Assembly (NCBI GenBank): GCA_021776435.1
Contig: JAJFFW010000053.1
Location: 1 to 54,311 of the forward strand
Length of the DNA stretch: 54,311 nt
Origin: Parvularculaceae bacterium
GTDB lineage: Bacteria; Pseudomonadota; Alphaproteobacteria; Caulobacterales; Parvularculaceae
Direction: 5' to 3'
Each line of letters begins with the position of its first letter. Position 1 is the first letter of the stretch. The notes under the pieces are model-generated. The model was given only the letters and a program-made list of their open reading frames with translations. It ran no database searches and was not told where the DNA came from. The position numbers were made by a program, and so were the translations under genes. This document shows positions 8,413 through 16,846 of the stretch, one piece after another.

Positions 8413-9535
8413 AAACGCCCTCCCCATTCAGAGGTGTTAGTTCCTGATAAGCCACAACCCGACCGTTAAACATATCCGCTACGAATACTCGGCCAGATGC
8501 ATCCGTCCAGACACCAGAAGGCAAATAGAATTTCGGCGCGTACTGACCTTCCCCTGTTAGAGTCATCAGCAGATGACCCGCCGGATCAAATACAAGCAAC
8601 CGGCCAAAGAGGGATTCAATCACATAAATGCGGCCATCACCGCCTATAGCAATTCCTTTGGGTCTGGCTAAATCTCCGATCGAAAGTCCATTCTTACCAA
8701 AGACTAAGATCGTTTCTCCTTGGGCAGTCATTTTCTGAATACGAAAATTAAAAGTGTCCGACACGTAGAGACCACCATCATGATAGGTCATGTGAGTTGG
8801 TGTGTTGAAGCGGCCTTCAGCAACACCAGGCCCACCGAATACATCGAGTAAGGTACCCGTCGCGCTAAATTTTTTAACCGTATGATCGCCGGCATCCGCG
8901 ACAAAGATGTCTCCGAAATAAGGTTCGCGCGCCAAGCCTAACGGGCGTTTTAGGGATTCAGAACCAAAACGGCCAATCGGTTGCCCATTCGCCGAAAGAT
9001 GAAAAATTTCCGCTTTTTCTGCGTCGCTGACATAAACCCCTCCCGACCCGTCGGAAACCACAGCCGAAGGCGCTTCAAAAGCCTCTTTGTCAGCAGCCAA
9101 TCGCCAAACAAGAAATTTTGCTTGATCAAGCTTTATTTTTACGACGGCTTTCAGACTCATGTCAGCCACCACGAGCGAGCCATCTGTTTCTGTGAAACCG
9201 TAAACGGGTCGTCGAAGTTCCTGGTATTGCCGTTTCCCGACGACAAGGCCCGCAATGGCTCGTAAAATACTTCTTACGCCGGTGCCCACTTTACTTTGCA
9301 TGGTTTGGAAGTCAGCCTCCCCTATCAACTCTCCAGCATAAGCATACCGCTCGATTTCTGGAGGTTTAGGCCAGGTTTCCGCTTCTGGCGTTGGAGAAAA
9401 ATCAAAAGTTGACTGCCCGGATTCGCTCGCACAGCTGGCTGAAAGGATGCAGCCAACAATAATAGACAGACGAATCCTTTGAGTGACGCGTTGAACACGT
9501 CGGAGCAAGATTGGCAGGCAGTCCCAAACCGGCAT
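8396..9535 (-). CDS. NHL-repeat six-bladed beta-propeller, probable lipoprotein
   Basis: This is about 379 residues with a hydrophobic N-terminus ending in LSASC, a loose lipobox, so outer-membrane anchoring is possible. NHL blades recur from about residue 110 onward (LVVADMS-KAVVKI, VYVSDAEKAEIFHL, IFVADAGDHTVKKF, LYVSDTFNFRIQKM, IYVIESLFGRLLVF, VFVADMFNGRVVAY), separated by RPxG-x-A/G turns. As I recall, NHL-repeat genes accompany outer-surface multiheme cytochromes such as OmcS in Geobacter. It overlaps the 11-heme gene by 17 bases. The start is uncertain: ATG at 9535 or TTG at 9550, neither with a good ribosome binding site. It resembles the NHL lipoprotein at 16847-18046. Confidence 0.85.
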   Translation of the reverse strand: MPVWDCLPILLRRVQRVTQRIRLSIIVGCILSASCASESGQSTFDFSPTPEAETWPKPPEIERYAYAGELIGEADFQTMQSKVGTGVRSILRAIAGLVVGKRQYQELRRPVYGFTETDGSLVVADMSLKAVVKIKLDQAKFLVWRLAADKEAFEAPSAVVSDGSGGVYVSDAEKAEIFHLSANGQPIGRFGSESLKRPLGLAREPYFGDIFVADAGDHTVKKFSATGTLLDVFGGPGVAEGRFNTPTHMTYHDGGLYVSDTFNFRIQKMTAQGETILVFGKNGLSIGDLARPKGIAIGGDGRIYVIESLFGRLLVFDPAGHLLMTLTGEGQYAPKFYLPSGVWTDASGRVFVADMFNGRVVAYQELTPLNGEGVYAETP

Positions 9536-9562
9536 CACACAAACACTCAATTTCTAATTTTG

Positions 9563-10459
9563 TCAGTCCCAAACCATAACGCCGAGAAACCTCAAAGTCT
9601 TGGCCAGATCTCGATTTGCGGATTCAATCGTCCTGATCGCATCAGGGAAATTTTCCGCCTCAATCTTCTCGCGCGCTCGATCTCTCAAAACCTCATTTTG
9701 AGTAAATACTTTCGCGACATGTTTTTGTAACTCCTCCGATGCTGGTAATTCAGACAAAGCAATTGATACGAGCATCTCGTAGCTTCGGTTTTTGTCCACT
9801 TCGTATTTGTATTCCTCAAATGGCGTTTCAAACACGAGCTCATTGACGACAGATTTTCCATCATGCAAATCCCTAACGATGGTCAAGACAGCAGCATACG
9901 CACTTTCCATCACTGTATGCGCTTCTTCATATTTTTTTTTATCCGCGAGGCGTTCAGCTCTTGCAATTTGAACCTCAGCTTCACCGATGCGCATTTTCAG
10001 TTCTGTAGACCATTGGTCCCTGGAGGAGACAGAAAGAGCCCGTAGATAAGCGCCCAGTTGTCTGGCGCCTCTTTCATAACCGGATTTATGCTTTTGTTTA
10101 TCAGTCGCCTTCACTCCAGAAGTCACCATGGCTGCCGTGATCAATCGTAATCCTTCATCAATAGAAGAGCACTGCTCATCAATGCCGCCATTGGTGGCTG
10201 TCATTAAAAGGTTTGCCCAGGCTTTTGCTAGCATCTCACGAGCAGCCTGGCTTCCTTGGCTATCAATTTGCTTTGCTGAAGGTGAATTCAAATATGTTTC
10301 CAGAAGCCGCACTTTTCGAGCACACATGACCTCGGTTTCAGTCATATTAGCGGAGACGCTATCATTTAGCCCCCACGAAGCTACGCCCTTTGACGGCGCC
10401 GCGAACAAAACACTCGCCGCCAAAGAGCCAAGAGCAATATGTTTGCCCCACCCAGTCAT
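9563..10459 (-). CDS. Secreted helical protein of unknown function, paralog A
   Basis: This is a 298-residue protein with a signal peptide (about 1-27). The rest is almost entirely alpha-helical and charged. I recognise no family. It shares the segment LVFETPFEEYKYEVDKN with LVFDTPKDAYEYELGRT in the next gene upstream, and a similar C-terminal helix pair (A-I-x-x-I/L-E-x-A, K-x-(I/L)-R) ending in a hydrophobic tail, so the two are paralogs. Only 3 bases separate them. Placed between the triheme cytochromes and the NHL/11-heme genes, it is presumably a periplasmic part of the same system, perhaps a heterodimer with its paralog. It has no heme motif or catalytic signature. Confidence 0.75.
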   Translation of the reverse strand: MTGWGKHIALGSLAASVLFAAPSKGVASWGLNDSVSANMTETEVMCARKVRLLETYLNSPSAKQIDSQGSQAAREMLAKAWANLLMTATNGGIDEQCSSIDEGLRLITAAMVTSGVKATDKQKHKSGYERGARQLGAYLRALSVSSRDQWSTELKMRIGEAEVQIARAERLADKKKYEEAHTVMESAYAAVLTIVRDLHDGKSVVNELVFETPFEEYKYEVDKNRSYEMLVSIALSELPASEELQKHVAKVFTQNEVLRDRAREKIEAENFPDAIRTIESANRDLAKTLRFLGVMVWD

Positions 10460-10462
10460 AGT

Positions 10463-11335
10463 TTAACCCGGGATAAAAAATCCGCTCATGCGAATGCCCT
10501 TCAGGAGTTCTTCCGTTGCCGCTTCTAGATCTCCGATGGCGGCGACATAATTGCCCTCGGCAGCTTTCTTTTTCGCATTTGCGCGCAGTTCCTTTGCCCC
10601 CCCGCGCTTACTCTCCATGCCTTTCAAGAGTGATGGCGCGGGTCTTTTATTTTCTATCGCAAACTCCAGCAATAAAAAGTGGCTAGCTGTGCGGCCTAAC
10701 TCATATTCATAGGCATCTTTTGGCGTATCAAAGACCAGCGAACGCACAAGAGTTTGCCCTTCTCTCGCCGTTCGAATATCACCACGGGTGATTTCATAGG
10801 CGCGATCAAGCATCGCAAGAGCCTTCTCATAGTGTTTGGCTTTCTTGAGTGCATCGGCTTCCGCCATCAACCGCTTGATAATCTCCGCATGTTGTATTGT
10901 GGTTCCAGCGGGACTGGCGTCACTCACCCGCTCATAAGCAGATAAGAAAACTTCTACTGTATGGCGTCTTTTCTCGAACGCTTCTTCCTCACGCCGCTTT
11001 TTTATATCCTTTACCGAAAGCCTACGGGCTTCAACGTTCACAAGTCCCAAAGCTCTGTCGAGCTTTTGATCAGCTTGGGCGAAGTCTCCGTCTGATAAAA
11101 GCGATTTGGCCTCTTCAACTAGGCGCCGCGAGTCTTCCAACTTTGCGATAGCGCCAAGATCTCCACTTTGTGTAATAGTCCGTGACGAGAAAGAGTCGGT
11201 AACGAGCCGCTCAAGAAAAACGGATTTTTGCGCTACCAGTCCAGCTTCTACGGGGATGCGCTCGCTCGCCGACACGGCTGTCGTTACAATTGCAACCGCC
11301 GCCATCGTCAACAACGCTACAGCTTTAAATCTCAT
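10463..11335 (-). CDS. Secreted helical protein of unknown function, paralog B
   Basis: This is a 290-residue protein with signal peptide MRFKAVALLTMAAVAIVTTA. The start at 11335 is preceded by GGAAGGAT; longer in-frame starts would bury the signal peptide. The mature part is helical with TPR-like repeats of the form (A)LLSDGDFAQADQKLDRAL, KAKHYEKALAMLDRAYE and AAEGNYVAAIGDLEAA, three units with the same G/H-x-Y/F-x-x-A-x-x-x-L pattern. It is paralogous to the following gene through the LVFDTP-Y-YE block. Function is unknown. A periplasmic scaffold for cytochrome assembly is a guess from context. Confidence 0.75.
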   Translation of the reverse strand: MRFKAVALLTMAAVAIVTTAVSASERIPVEAGLVAQKSVFLERLVTDSFSSRTITQSGDLGAIAKLEDSRRLVEEAKSLLSDGDFAQADQKLDRALGLVNVEARRLSVKDIKKRREEEAFEKRRHTVEVFLSAYERVSDASPAGTTIQHAEIIKRLMAEADALKKAKHYEKALAMLDRAYEITRGDIRTAREGQTLVRSLVFDTPKDAYEYELGRTASHFLLLEFAIENKRPAPSLLKGMESKRGGAKELRANAKKKAAEGNYVAAIGDLEAATEELLKGIRMSGFFIPG

Positions 11336-11368
11336 AGCACATCCTTCCATAGGCTGGGGCGCCAAAAC

Positions 11369-12328
11369 CTAACCGCCTTCGCTCGCCCAATTCGACCGAT
11401 CGGCGAGCGATTTCAGTTCTTGCGCCGTTTTCGGTTGTGCGTGGCACCTGCGACAATCGGATACGGGAAATGCGACCTTACCATGACAAACGCCGCATTT
11501 TTGCCCAAGTAAAATACCAGCCATACTGATCTGATTAGCCCCCTTTTGTGGCGTAAATATTTCGTCGTGACAATTAGAACAATCCAGCCATTGCGTGTGC
11601 TGCAAATGCGGATAAACCACATTCGGCATACTGCCTTTTACCTGGCGTATAATCACAAGGTCGAGCAAGAAGGGGTCCGCTTTCGGGTTATCTAGTTCAT
11701 AACGCGGCGCGATTTTCTCATCCTGCAAAGACTTCACCCAATCAATTTTATTACCATCATTCGTTTTCGGCAGGCCTTCGAATGCGACACTTGGCCACTG
11801 TAAGAGCGCTGTTCCTGGATTGGCTGCGTCGTGAATACCATCGCGCGCTGGTGGCGCATTGGGGGAACTGGACGGTCTTTTCAACAATCGATTGAAGCTA
11901 TTTGCACCGCCAGGCTCAGACGCAGCTACGAGAACCGGCGCCGGCTCTACCGGCGCTCTTCTATTCGAGACGGAGGTCGCCTCGACGGGAGCCGGCTCGA
12001 CAAGCGCGGGTGTCGAATTGCTATCCTCCATAGCAATCTTTCCCGCATTGCCCATGGCTGTGTCTGTCTCGACAGCACTTGCACTCGAAACGAGGAGGTC
12101 TTCGGTCAAATTATCTTCAGACGAAGGCTTGAATTGATCTTCATTCAATTTCGCCACAGGAATTTCGGCCACGCTGGAGGTATTAGAAATCGTCGCTTTA
12201 TCTATTCCCCTCCCATTACTGAAGAGAGAACCTCCACCGAAAAGGAACATACCCACCAAAACCGCTACCCCAACGAGCGCAATCGTCGCGAAGCGACTAC
12301 TCAGAAATTTGTCCATTCTATTCGACAT
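11369..12328 (-). CDS. Membrane-anchored triheme c7-type cytochrome, long form
   Basis: This is 319 residues. One transmembrane helix (about 13-33) is followed by a long, poorly conserved Pro/Ala/Ser/Glu-rich linker (about 40-160), then a C-terminal cytochrome domain with three CXXCH sites (CSNCH, CGVCH, CRRCH) preceded by the YPHLQHTQWLDC histidine pair that supplies distal ligands. This is the c(7)-type triheme domain. Related to the 209-residue protein at 19263-19892, sharing G-I/V-HD-AN, N-x-x-DWV-x-L, and Q-x-G-A-N-Q ahead of the second heme. The linker would let the heme domain reach across the periplasm toward the outer-membrane barrel encoded in the same operon. Confidence 0.88.
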   Translation of the reverse strand: MSNRMDKFLSSRFATIALVGVAVLVGMFLFGGGSLFSNGRGIDKATISNTSSVAEIPVAKLNEDQFKPSSEDNLTEDLLVSSASAVETDTAMGNAGKIAMEDSNSTPALVEPAPVEATSVSNRRAPVEPAPVLVAASEPGGANSFNRLLKRPSSSPNAPPARDGIHDAANPGTALLQWPSVAFEGLPKTNDGNKIDWVKSLQDEKIAPRYELDNPKADPFLLDLVIIRQVKGSMPNVVYPHLQHTQWLDCSNCHDEIFTPQKGANQISMAGILLGQKCGVCHGKVAFPVSDCRRCHAQPKTAQELKSLADRSNWASEGG

Positions 12329-12350
12329 CTTCGAAAACCAATCCAGTGAT

Positions 12351-12761
12351 TTACTGCGTGACAGGGGCGACTAACCGATCAGCGGTACTGTTATGCACAC
12401 GTGTTTTCATCCCGGTCCGGCCTGAATGACAAAGAACACAATTTTCAACTCCCCATGCAATTTCGCCGTTATGGCAAGCGCCACAATATTCACCGTCGAA
12501 TATCTTCAACATGTTTATATCATTCCCGCCCGCCTTGAATTTAAACCCCAGGTCAGTGTGGCAAACCTTGCAGCGAAATCGAATACGATGAAACCAGTGT
12601 GGAAAAACAACCGGCCTCATGCCAGCATCATCGGAGTAGTTATTAATTACGACATCGCCATATTCCGCGCGCGCATCGAGTGTTAAGATCGCCGTTATGG
12701 CAAAGATAATTGCAAGCACTAGGATATAAAATCCGCATAAGGCATTTCTTCTGCTTGCCAT
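12351..12761 (-). CDS. Small secreted triheme c7-type cytochrome
   Basis: This is 136 residues. A signal peptide or anchor (about 9-32, ending ARA-EY) is followed by a compact domain with three heme sites (CKVCH, CGACH, CVLCH) and the ligand motif FPHWFHRIRFRC. This is the short triheme c7 type, a periplasmic electron shuttle family best known from Geobacter (PpcA-like). The mature part has exactly six histidines: three in CXXCH, plus PH, FH and VH, enough for bis-His ligation of all three hemes. Related to 19903-20286 (EY-DVV-N, RPV-FPHWFHRIRFRCKVCH shared). It lies 22 bases upstream of the long triheme gene. Confidence 0.9.
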   Translation of the reverse strand: MASRRNALCGFYILVLAIIFAITAILTLDARAEYGDVVINNYSDDAGMRPVVFPHWFHRIRFRCKVCHTDLGFKFKAGGNDINMLKIFDGEYCGACHNGEIAWGVENCVLCHSGRTGMKTRVHNSTADRLVAPVTQ

Positions 12762-12778
12762 TTATCTTCGCTCCTCTC

Positions 12779-14641
12779 TCAATTCTCGCCTAAACTTCGT
12801 TGAATTCGAAGCATAAATAAATTGCCGAGACCTTCGTCTTCATAAAACAACGATGCTTCAGCGATGAATGAGATCTGTCCAACTCTATAATCAAGAGTAT
12901 TTCGCCATTCATGGTGTTGAATATCATCTCCAAGCTCGGGTGTTGGGTCATTCGAAAATAGTTCTTCAAGTTCAAAAATATTCACTGCCAGCTCTGATCG
13001 GTAGCTCAGATTGAGTATATTAAATATCGAGCGATAACCATAGGCCAGTCGGCCGCTGGCAGTGATAAACGTATCATCGGCGCCGTTCAGGCTCCGCCGT
13101 ATCCCATTAAAGGTCATGACGCCTGTTAGGCTTTGACGTTCATCAAATTTCTGGCGTCGGTTAAACTGAAGTTGCGCCGATTGCAGATTATCACCAACCC
13201 CCGTTAATTCACGAAAATCTCGAACTGAAAAGTTAAATGACGAGGAAGCCCAACGCGATGAGCGATTATGATTGACTGTCAGTCCGTGCGCTACAACCGT
13301 CGTAACGCCCGAATTATTTGTCTGATCGCGATCAATTGCCGCGGGGTCAATACCGAACTCCTGCGTCAGCGAAAACCTTACTGGCCCCTCCTCAAATAGG
13401 TTGAATTCCCGTTCAAGGGTTTGGTTGACCGCCGCCGTAGGGTCTTTCAACCCGCCTTCGGCGTTCGTGAACCCGGTTTCGCCTGTGGCGCGGGCGCCCC
13501 ACCGCCATTCATAACCACCAAATTTTCTCGTTTTGGACGTATAATTTCCAGTGGCGTTAACCGTAGCGAACCGTTGCTCAGAGTTTTGCCCACGAGCACG
13601 CACATTGCTGTTGTTGACGACTCCACCACGAAAACCCAGGCGGAAATGTAATCTCTCATGCAATGGAATATTGACATTCACGATACCTAGGAGCCGATCA
13701 TTGCGACGCTCGTTCGTTACACCGCTCGATTCCGTTATAATTTCTTCGGTCCGTGCGCGTAAGTTGCCATCGATATCAAAATTACGGCTTGAAGGAGCCC
13801 AGTGAAAAGTATCGACAGCTTGAATTGATTGACGTTTGGTTCCGGCTATTTTTGAGATATCATCGTCTTGAACAAAGGTAATAATTAAATCATTCCGTAC
13901 GGACTCGCTCGGGGCCATCTGCAAGGCAATATTCGCCGTCAAAGTATCGTCGTTAAACGTCCCGTCAGTTGGGGATACAAATTTGCTTGTCGAATAATCG
14001 GTAGTCGCCGTAATACTTTTGAGCCCGAGAAAATTTTTTCCGAATTCTTTATTGGCGCTTGCAGAAAGTCGTTTGCCATTTCTATCCCCTGTGCCTTCTT
14101 GATCGCTGCGGTCGAAAGAACCGCTGAGCGAGGTGCGAAATTTCGGCGTGATTTTACTTCTGTTAGAAAAAGAAACACGGTCACGTACAAAGTCCGCACT
14201 CGCCAATCTACCCGATACCCGGCTGTCTAGCCTGGAAATGGAAACGGATGTGGGGAAACGGCTTGATGGTAAGATACTCAAGCCAATATCTCCGCTAAGG
14301 CGGATTGCCTGTCCGTTAGACCCAGTACGTCCAGATTGACGTTCATATCCAACAGCACCGCCCCCCTCAATTTGGGCAAACCAAGGCTGCCAAATGTAAC
14401 TTTTAGCGTTAACATCGAGTGTGTTTTGCAAGGTCAGTTCGCCTTCCTGCCCTGGCGCATTACGTGAGATAACGGCAGTGCTAGCGCTGCCGGAAAAAGT
14501 CGCCGGAGCGACTTTAGACGCAGGCATGCTCGCACAGCCGCAAAGAAGCACCGGCACAAACAGATGTGCTGCGCACAACCTGCAATAACCGAAAAGACCA
14601 CGGGCCCCAGCTGCCGCCCCAATTCTTCCCCAACCGGTCAT
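12779..14641 (-). CDS. Outer-membrane beta-barrel protein (candidate porin of an electron conduit)
   Basis: This is a 620-residue protein. The N-terminus ends in LLCGC (C36), a possible lipobox. The rest is dominated by alternating polar/hydrophobic strands with frequent aromatic girdle residues and Asn/Ser/Asp turns (for example YSTSKFVSP, FRLGFRGGV, LQFNRRQKF, LSYRSELAV), and the chain ends in LFMLRIQRSL, a final strand. About 20 or more strands fit the length. It has no TonB box or plug. Its place between a parvulin isomerase and periplasmic triheme cytochromes matches porin-cytochrome conduits (MtrB/OmbB-like in role), in which a barrel sheathes cytochromes through the outer membrane. Homology to those families was not established. 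Confidence 0.75.
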   Translation of the reverse strand: MTGWGRIGAAAGARGLFGYCRLCAAHLFVPVLLCGCASMPASKVAPATFSGSASTAVISRNAPGQEGELTLQNTLDVNAKSYIWQPWFAQIEGGGAVGYERQSGRTGSNGQAIRLSGDIGLSILPSSRFPTSVSISRLDSRVSGRLASADFVRDRVSFSNRSKITPKFRTSLSGSFDRSDQEGTGDRNGKRLSASANKEFGKNFLGLKSITATTDYSTSKFVSPTDGTFNDDTLTANIALQMAPSESVRNDLIITFVQDDDISKIAGTKRQSIQAVDTFHWAPSSRNFDIDGNLRARTEEIITESSGVTNERRNDRLLGIVNVNIPLHERLHFRLGFRGGVVNNSNVRARGQNSEQRFATVNATGNYTSKTRKFGGYEWRWGARATGETGFTNAEGGLKDPTAAVNQTLEREFNLFEEGPVRFSLTQEFGIDPAAIDRDQTNNSGVTTVVAHGLTVNHNRSSRWASSSFNFSVRDFRELTGVGDNLQSAQLQFNRRQKFDERQSLTGVMTFNGIRRSLNGADDTFITASGRLAYGYRSIFNILNLSYRSELAVNIFELEELFSNDPTPELGDDIQHHEWRNTLDYRVGQISFIAEASLFYEDEGLGNLFMLRIQRSLGEN

Positions 14642-14644
14642 TCA

Positions 14645-15682
14645 TTAATTATCTCTCAATACACTGACGGGTGAGATGGCCGTTTTAATCCTCGCATTCC
14701 CGCGTAATTCAATCAAAAATTCCTTCCAACGCCTGTCGCTCTCCTCACGCTCATATAACGCCAGTGCGCGCTCACGAATATCGCTGAACGCCTGAAGGTG
14801 AGCAGGTTCGCGAGCATTAACTTTGAAGATCGATATTCCTTCAAGAATTCTGAATGGCGCAGTATAAGCACCGGGTGAAAGATCTTTTATTGCAGTGACA
14901 ACGACACTGGCGAGCTGTCCGGCATGAACCAACCCAATCCCCCCCCCATCAACGGAAGATACATGGCCTGAATACGTCTTCGCCAATTCTGCGAACGGCT
15001 CCCCTGCCATGAGGCGAGCATGCAGTTCAGAGGCTTGCGATTGCGCCGCTTCCCAATCTTCGGTCAAGCCATGTGGCGGAACCGGAAGGAGGAGGATAGC
15101 AAGGTCAACTGCCGCCGGTGTAGTGAAGAGCTCCGGACGACTTTCGTAAAACCCTATGATGTCTGCGTCTGTCACTTCGCCAAGCGCCATAACATTTTCG
15201 CGCAAAGCATCAATCTTCGTTGCATTGAGTATTTCCTCTTCGATGCCCGCTTTTTTGACAGCAAACAATTCCCTTGTTTTATCGTCACCAGCGTATCTCT
15301 CTTCCAAAGCCGCCAGTTGTTCCGCCGTTTTTTTCGGATCTCCCTCTAAGCCGCGCCGATTTGCTTCTTGCACCAGCAAAGTGTCTGAAATCAGTAACTC
15401 ATAAGCTTCGTTCGCAATCTCTTCACGGCGATTATTATCAACATTGTGAAAATAGGTTTGAGCGACATACACTGCATAGAAATCATGAAATTCTTCAGCA
15501 GTAATAATTTCGTCATTAACGACGGCAATCGCCCCAGCAGGAAGTTCCGTGTCCGCCACTCTTTGCACAAGCTCTTCCTGAACGCTCGCTGCCTCTGCCG
15601 AAAAAGACCCGACACAAATAAAAACGAGCGCAGCCGCAGCAGTACAAACGGATCGATTGAGAAACATGTGCGAGATATCCAT
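14645..15682 (-). CDS. Periplasmic parvulin-type peptidyl-prolyl isomerase (PpiC/SurA-like)
   Basis: This is 345 residues. A signal peptide ends near SAEA-AS. An N-terminal SurA-like helical chaperone domain (about 40-165, with DEIITAEEFHDFY) precedes a parvulin domain (about 175-290) with the family pattern HARLMAGEPFAELAKTYSG, DGGGIGLV and APFRILEGISIFKV. These proteins fold outer-membrane barrels and secreted cytochromes. It directly precedes the beta-barrel gene (3-base gap), its likely client. As I recall, PPIase genes also accompany filament-cytochrome loci in Geobacter. The start is uncertain between 15700, 15682 and 15667; 15682 has GGGTGG upstream. Confidence 0.88.
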   Translation of the reverse strand: MDISHMFLNRSVCTAAAALVFICVGSFSAEAASVQEELVQRVADTELPAGAIAVVNDEIITAEEFHDFYAVYVAQTYFHNVDNNRREEIANEAYELLISDTLLVQEANRRGLEGDPKKTAEQLAALEERYAGDDKTRELFAVKKAGIEEEILNATKIDALRENVMALGEVTDADIIGFYESRPELFTTPAAVDLAILLLPVPPHGLTEDWEAAQSQASELHARLMAGEPFAELAKTYSGHVSSVDGGGIGLVHAGQLASVVVTAIKDLSPGAYTAPFRILEGISIFKVNAREPAHLQAFSDIRERALALYEREESDRRWKEFLIELRGNARIKTAISPVSVLRDN

Positions 15683-15849
15683 TGAATTCACCACCCTCAT
15701 TCGTATTTCAATGATAGCCCAAGTGTATCATCATTTTGATTACTGCTCCGAAAAATAAAGGGCTTAAACTGCTGTAGATTGTCGCAGAGCACGTCATCTT
15801 CATGAAAGATAACTAAGTATTCCGGACTGAGCAGTTCTAACCAAAACAA

Positions 15850-15876
15850 AAAACCGGGCAAATTCTGCCCGGTTTT
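15850..15876 (-). terminator. Rho-independent terminator after the tetraheme cytochrome gene
   Basis: This is a perfect 11-bp stem (AAAACCGGGCA / TGCCCGGTTTT) with a 5-base loop, followed on the minus strand by TTTGTTTTGG. It sits about 24 bases past the stop of the tetraheme cytochrome gene and ahead of the parvulin operon. The run of A/T on both sides makes it usable in either direction. Partial read-through would make the filament subunit the most abundant product of the region. Confidence 0.85.
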
Positions 15877-15900
15877 AAAATTCGCATTTTTACAACCTGC

Positions 15901-16674
15901 CTATTTCACATGACAGGCTAAACAGACAGCACTATCCGAGTTCGATAAACGCATAAAAGCCAGGTTATTCGCCCCTTGGGCAATATGCGGATCATGACAC
16001 GATGCACACTCAACGAAAGGTTGATCCTCCGCACCATTGGGATTAAGGCGCGTGTAGAGAATCATATCTGTCTTATCACGAACGCCCGCCGTGCCAATCG
16101 TGGTGTCGACCCACCAGCGAGGACGCCCTAAAATAGTTGCGCTCGACAAACCATTTGTCGTGTTTTTGAAATCCGGGTCGATCTGCGTAGTCGCAGCTGT
16201 CGGTGTAAAGCCGCCATATTGAATACCGATCGGGTGATCATTGGTCAAATCCGTACCAAGATTAGGAACCGGTGTTCCTGTTAATGCCAGAAGACCTGCA
16301 TCCGTATTGCCGGAACCCATGCCGCGTCCAGGCGCATTGATGACCGCATCACGCGCCTGCGTTCCATCATGGCAGGTGAGGCAGGCAATCGAGACAGACC
16401 CGACTGGCAAGATATCCCCGTCAATGGTGGTATTATCGTAGGTCGAATAGGCCCCTGGGGCCGTTCCGGCCACCTTATTCCATAACGGCGCTTCTACAGC
16501 CGTGTTCGCACCGTGCGGGGTATGGCAATAAACACAGACTTCATTGTTGTCGTTTCCGCCCGACGCCAAGTCATGCTGTGAGCCATTGATCTGAGCAAAA
16601 GCACTACCGGAAGCAGACATCAATAATACGCTGGCCGATACTGCCATGAGTTTAGGTAGATGTAACTGGAGCAT
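15901..16674 (-). CDS. Secreted tetraheme c-type cytochrome, OmcE-like candidate nanowire subunit
   Basis: This is 257 residues with a signal peptide cleaved near AFA-Q (27/28). Four heme sites: CVYCH 47-51, CLTCH 98-102, CASCH 223-227, CLACH 251-255. The mature chain holds exactly eight histidines: four in CXXCH plus H34, H54, H147 and H230, the number needed for bis-His ligation of all four hemes. Landmarks QHD, HTPHGAN, PLWN, CHDGT, NDHPI, CHDPH and a C-terminal CHVK fit, from memory, the OmcE group of extracellular filament cytochromes. It has its own FNR-like site upstream and terminator downstream. RBS AAGGGGGG. Filament formation is inference; a soluble doubled-CXXCH cytochrome is the alternative. 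Confidence 0.9.
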   Translation of the reverse strand: MLQLHLPKLMAVSASVLLMSASGSAFAQINGSQHDLASGGNDNNEVCVYCHTPHGANTAVEAPLWNKVAGTAPGAYSTYDNTTIDGDILPVGSVSIACLTCHDGTQARDAVINAPGRGMGSGNTDAGLLALTGTPVPNLGTDLTNDHPIGIQYGGFTPTAATTQIDPDFKNTTNGLSSATILGRPRWWVDTTIGTAGVRDKTDMILYTRLNPNGAEDQPFVECASCHDPHIAQGANNLAFMRLSNSDSAVCLACHVK

Positions 16675-16776
16675 ATGCCCCCCCTTTTGTCAGTCCCCGT
16701 GGCGAGCCCTCACGCGCATCCACTTGGACAACTTCTGTTTCGATTTTTACGTCATCACAACTCTGCTCTTTGTTCA

Positions 16777-16790
16777 TTGACGAAGGTCAA
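16777..16790 (-). promoter_or_regulatory. FNR/FixK-type operator upstream of the tetraheme cytochrome gene
   Basis: TTGAC-GAAG-GTCAA has perfectly symmetric arms and fits the FNR/FixK consensus TTGA-N6-TCAA. It lies about 110 bases upstream of the tetraheme start, in the 172-base gap before the NHL gene. A TAAAAA that could be a -10 element lies about 30 bases downstream, giving a spacing somewhat longer than the usual -41.5. The FNR-type regulator at 18302-19063 has the ETVSR recognition helix expected to read this sequence. Confidence 0.6.
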
Positions 16791-16846
16791 GTTTTAAAGC
16801 GAAATTTACAACTTCTCCGCGCCAAAGTGTCGCATGAACGAGTGTT

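Noticed and set aside
9563-14641. Shared MTGWG start of the barrel protein and helical paralog A
   Set aside because: Five identical residues with unlike sequence afterward; most likely coincidence.
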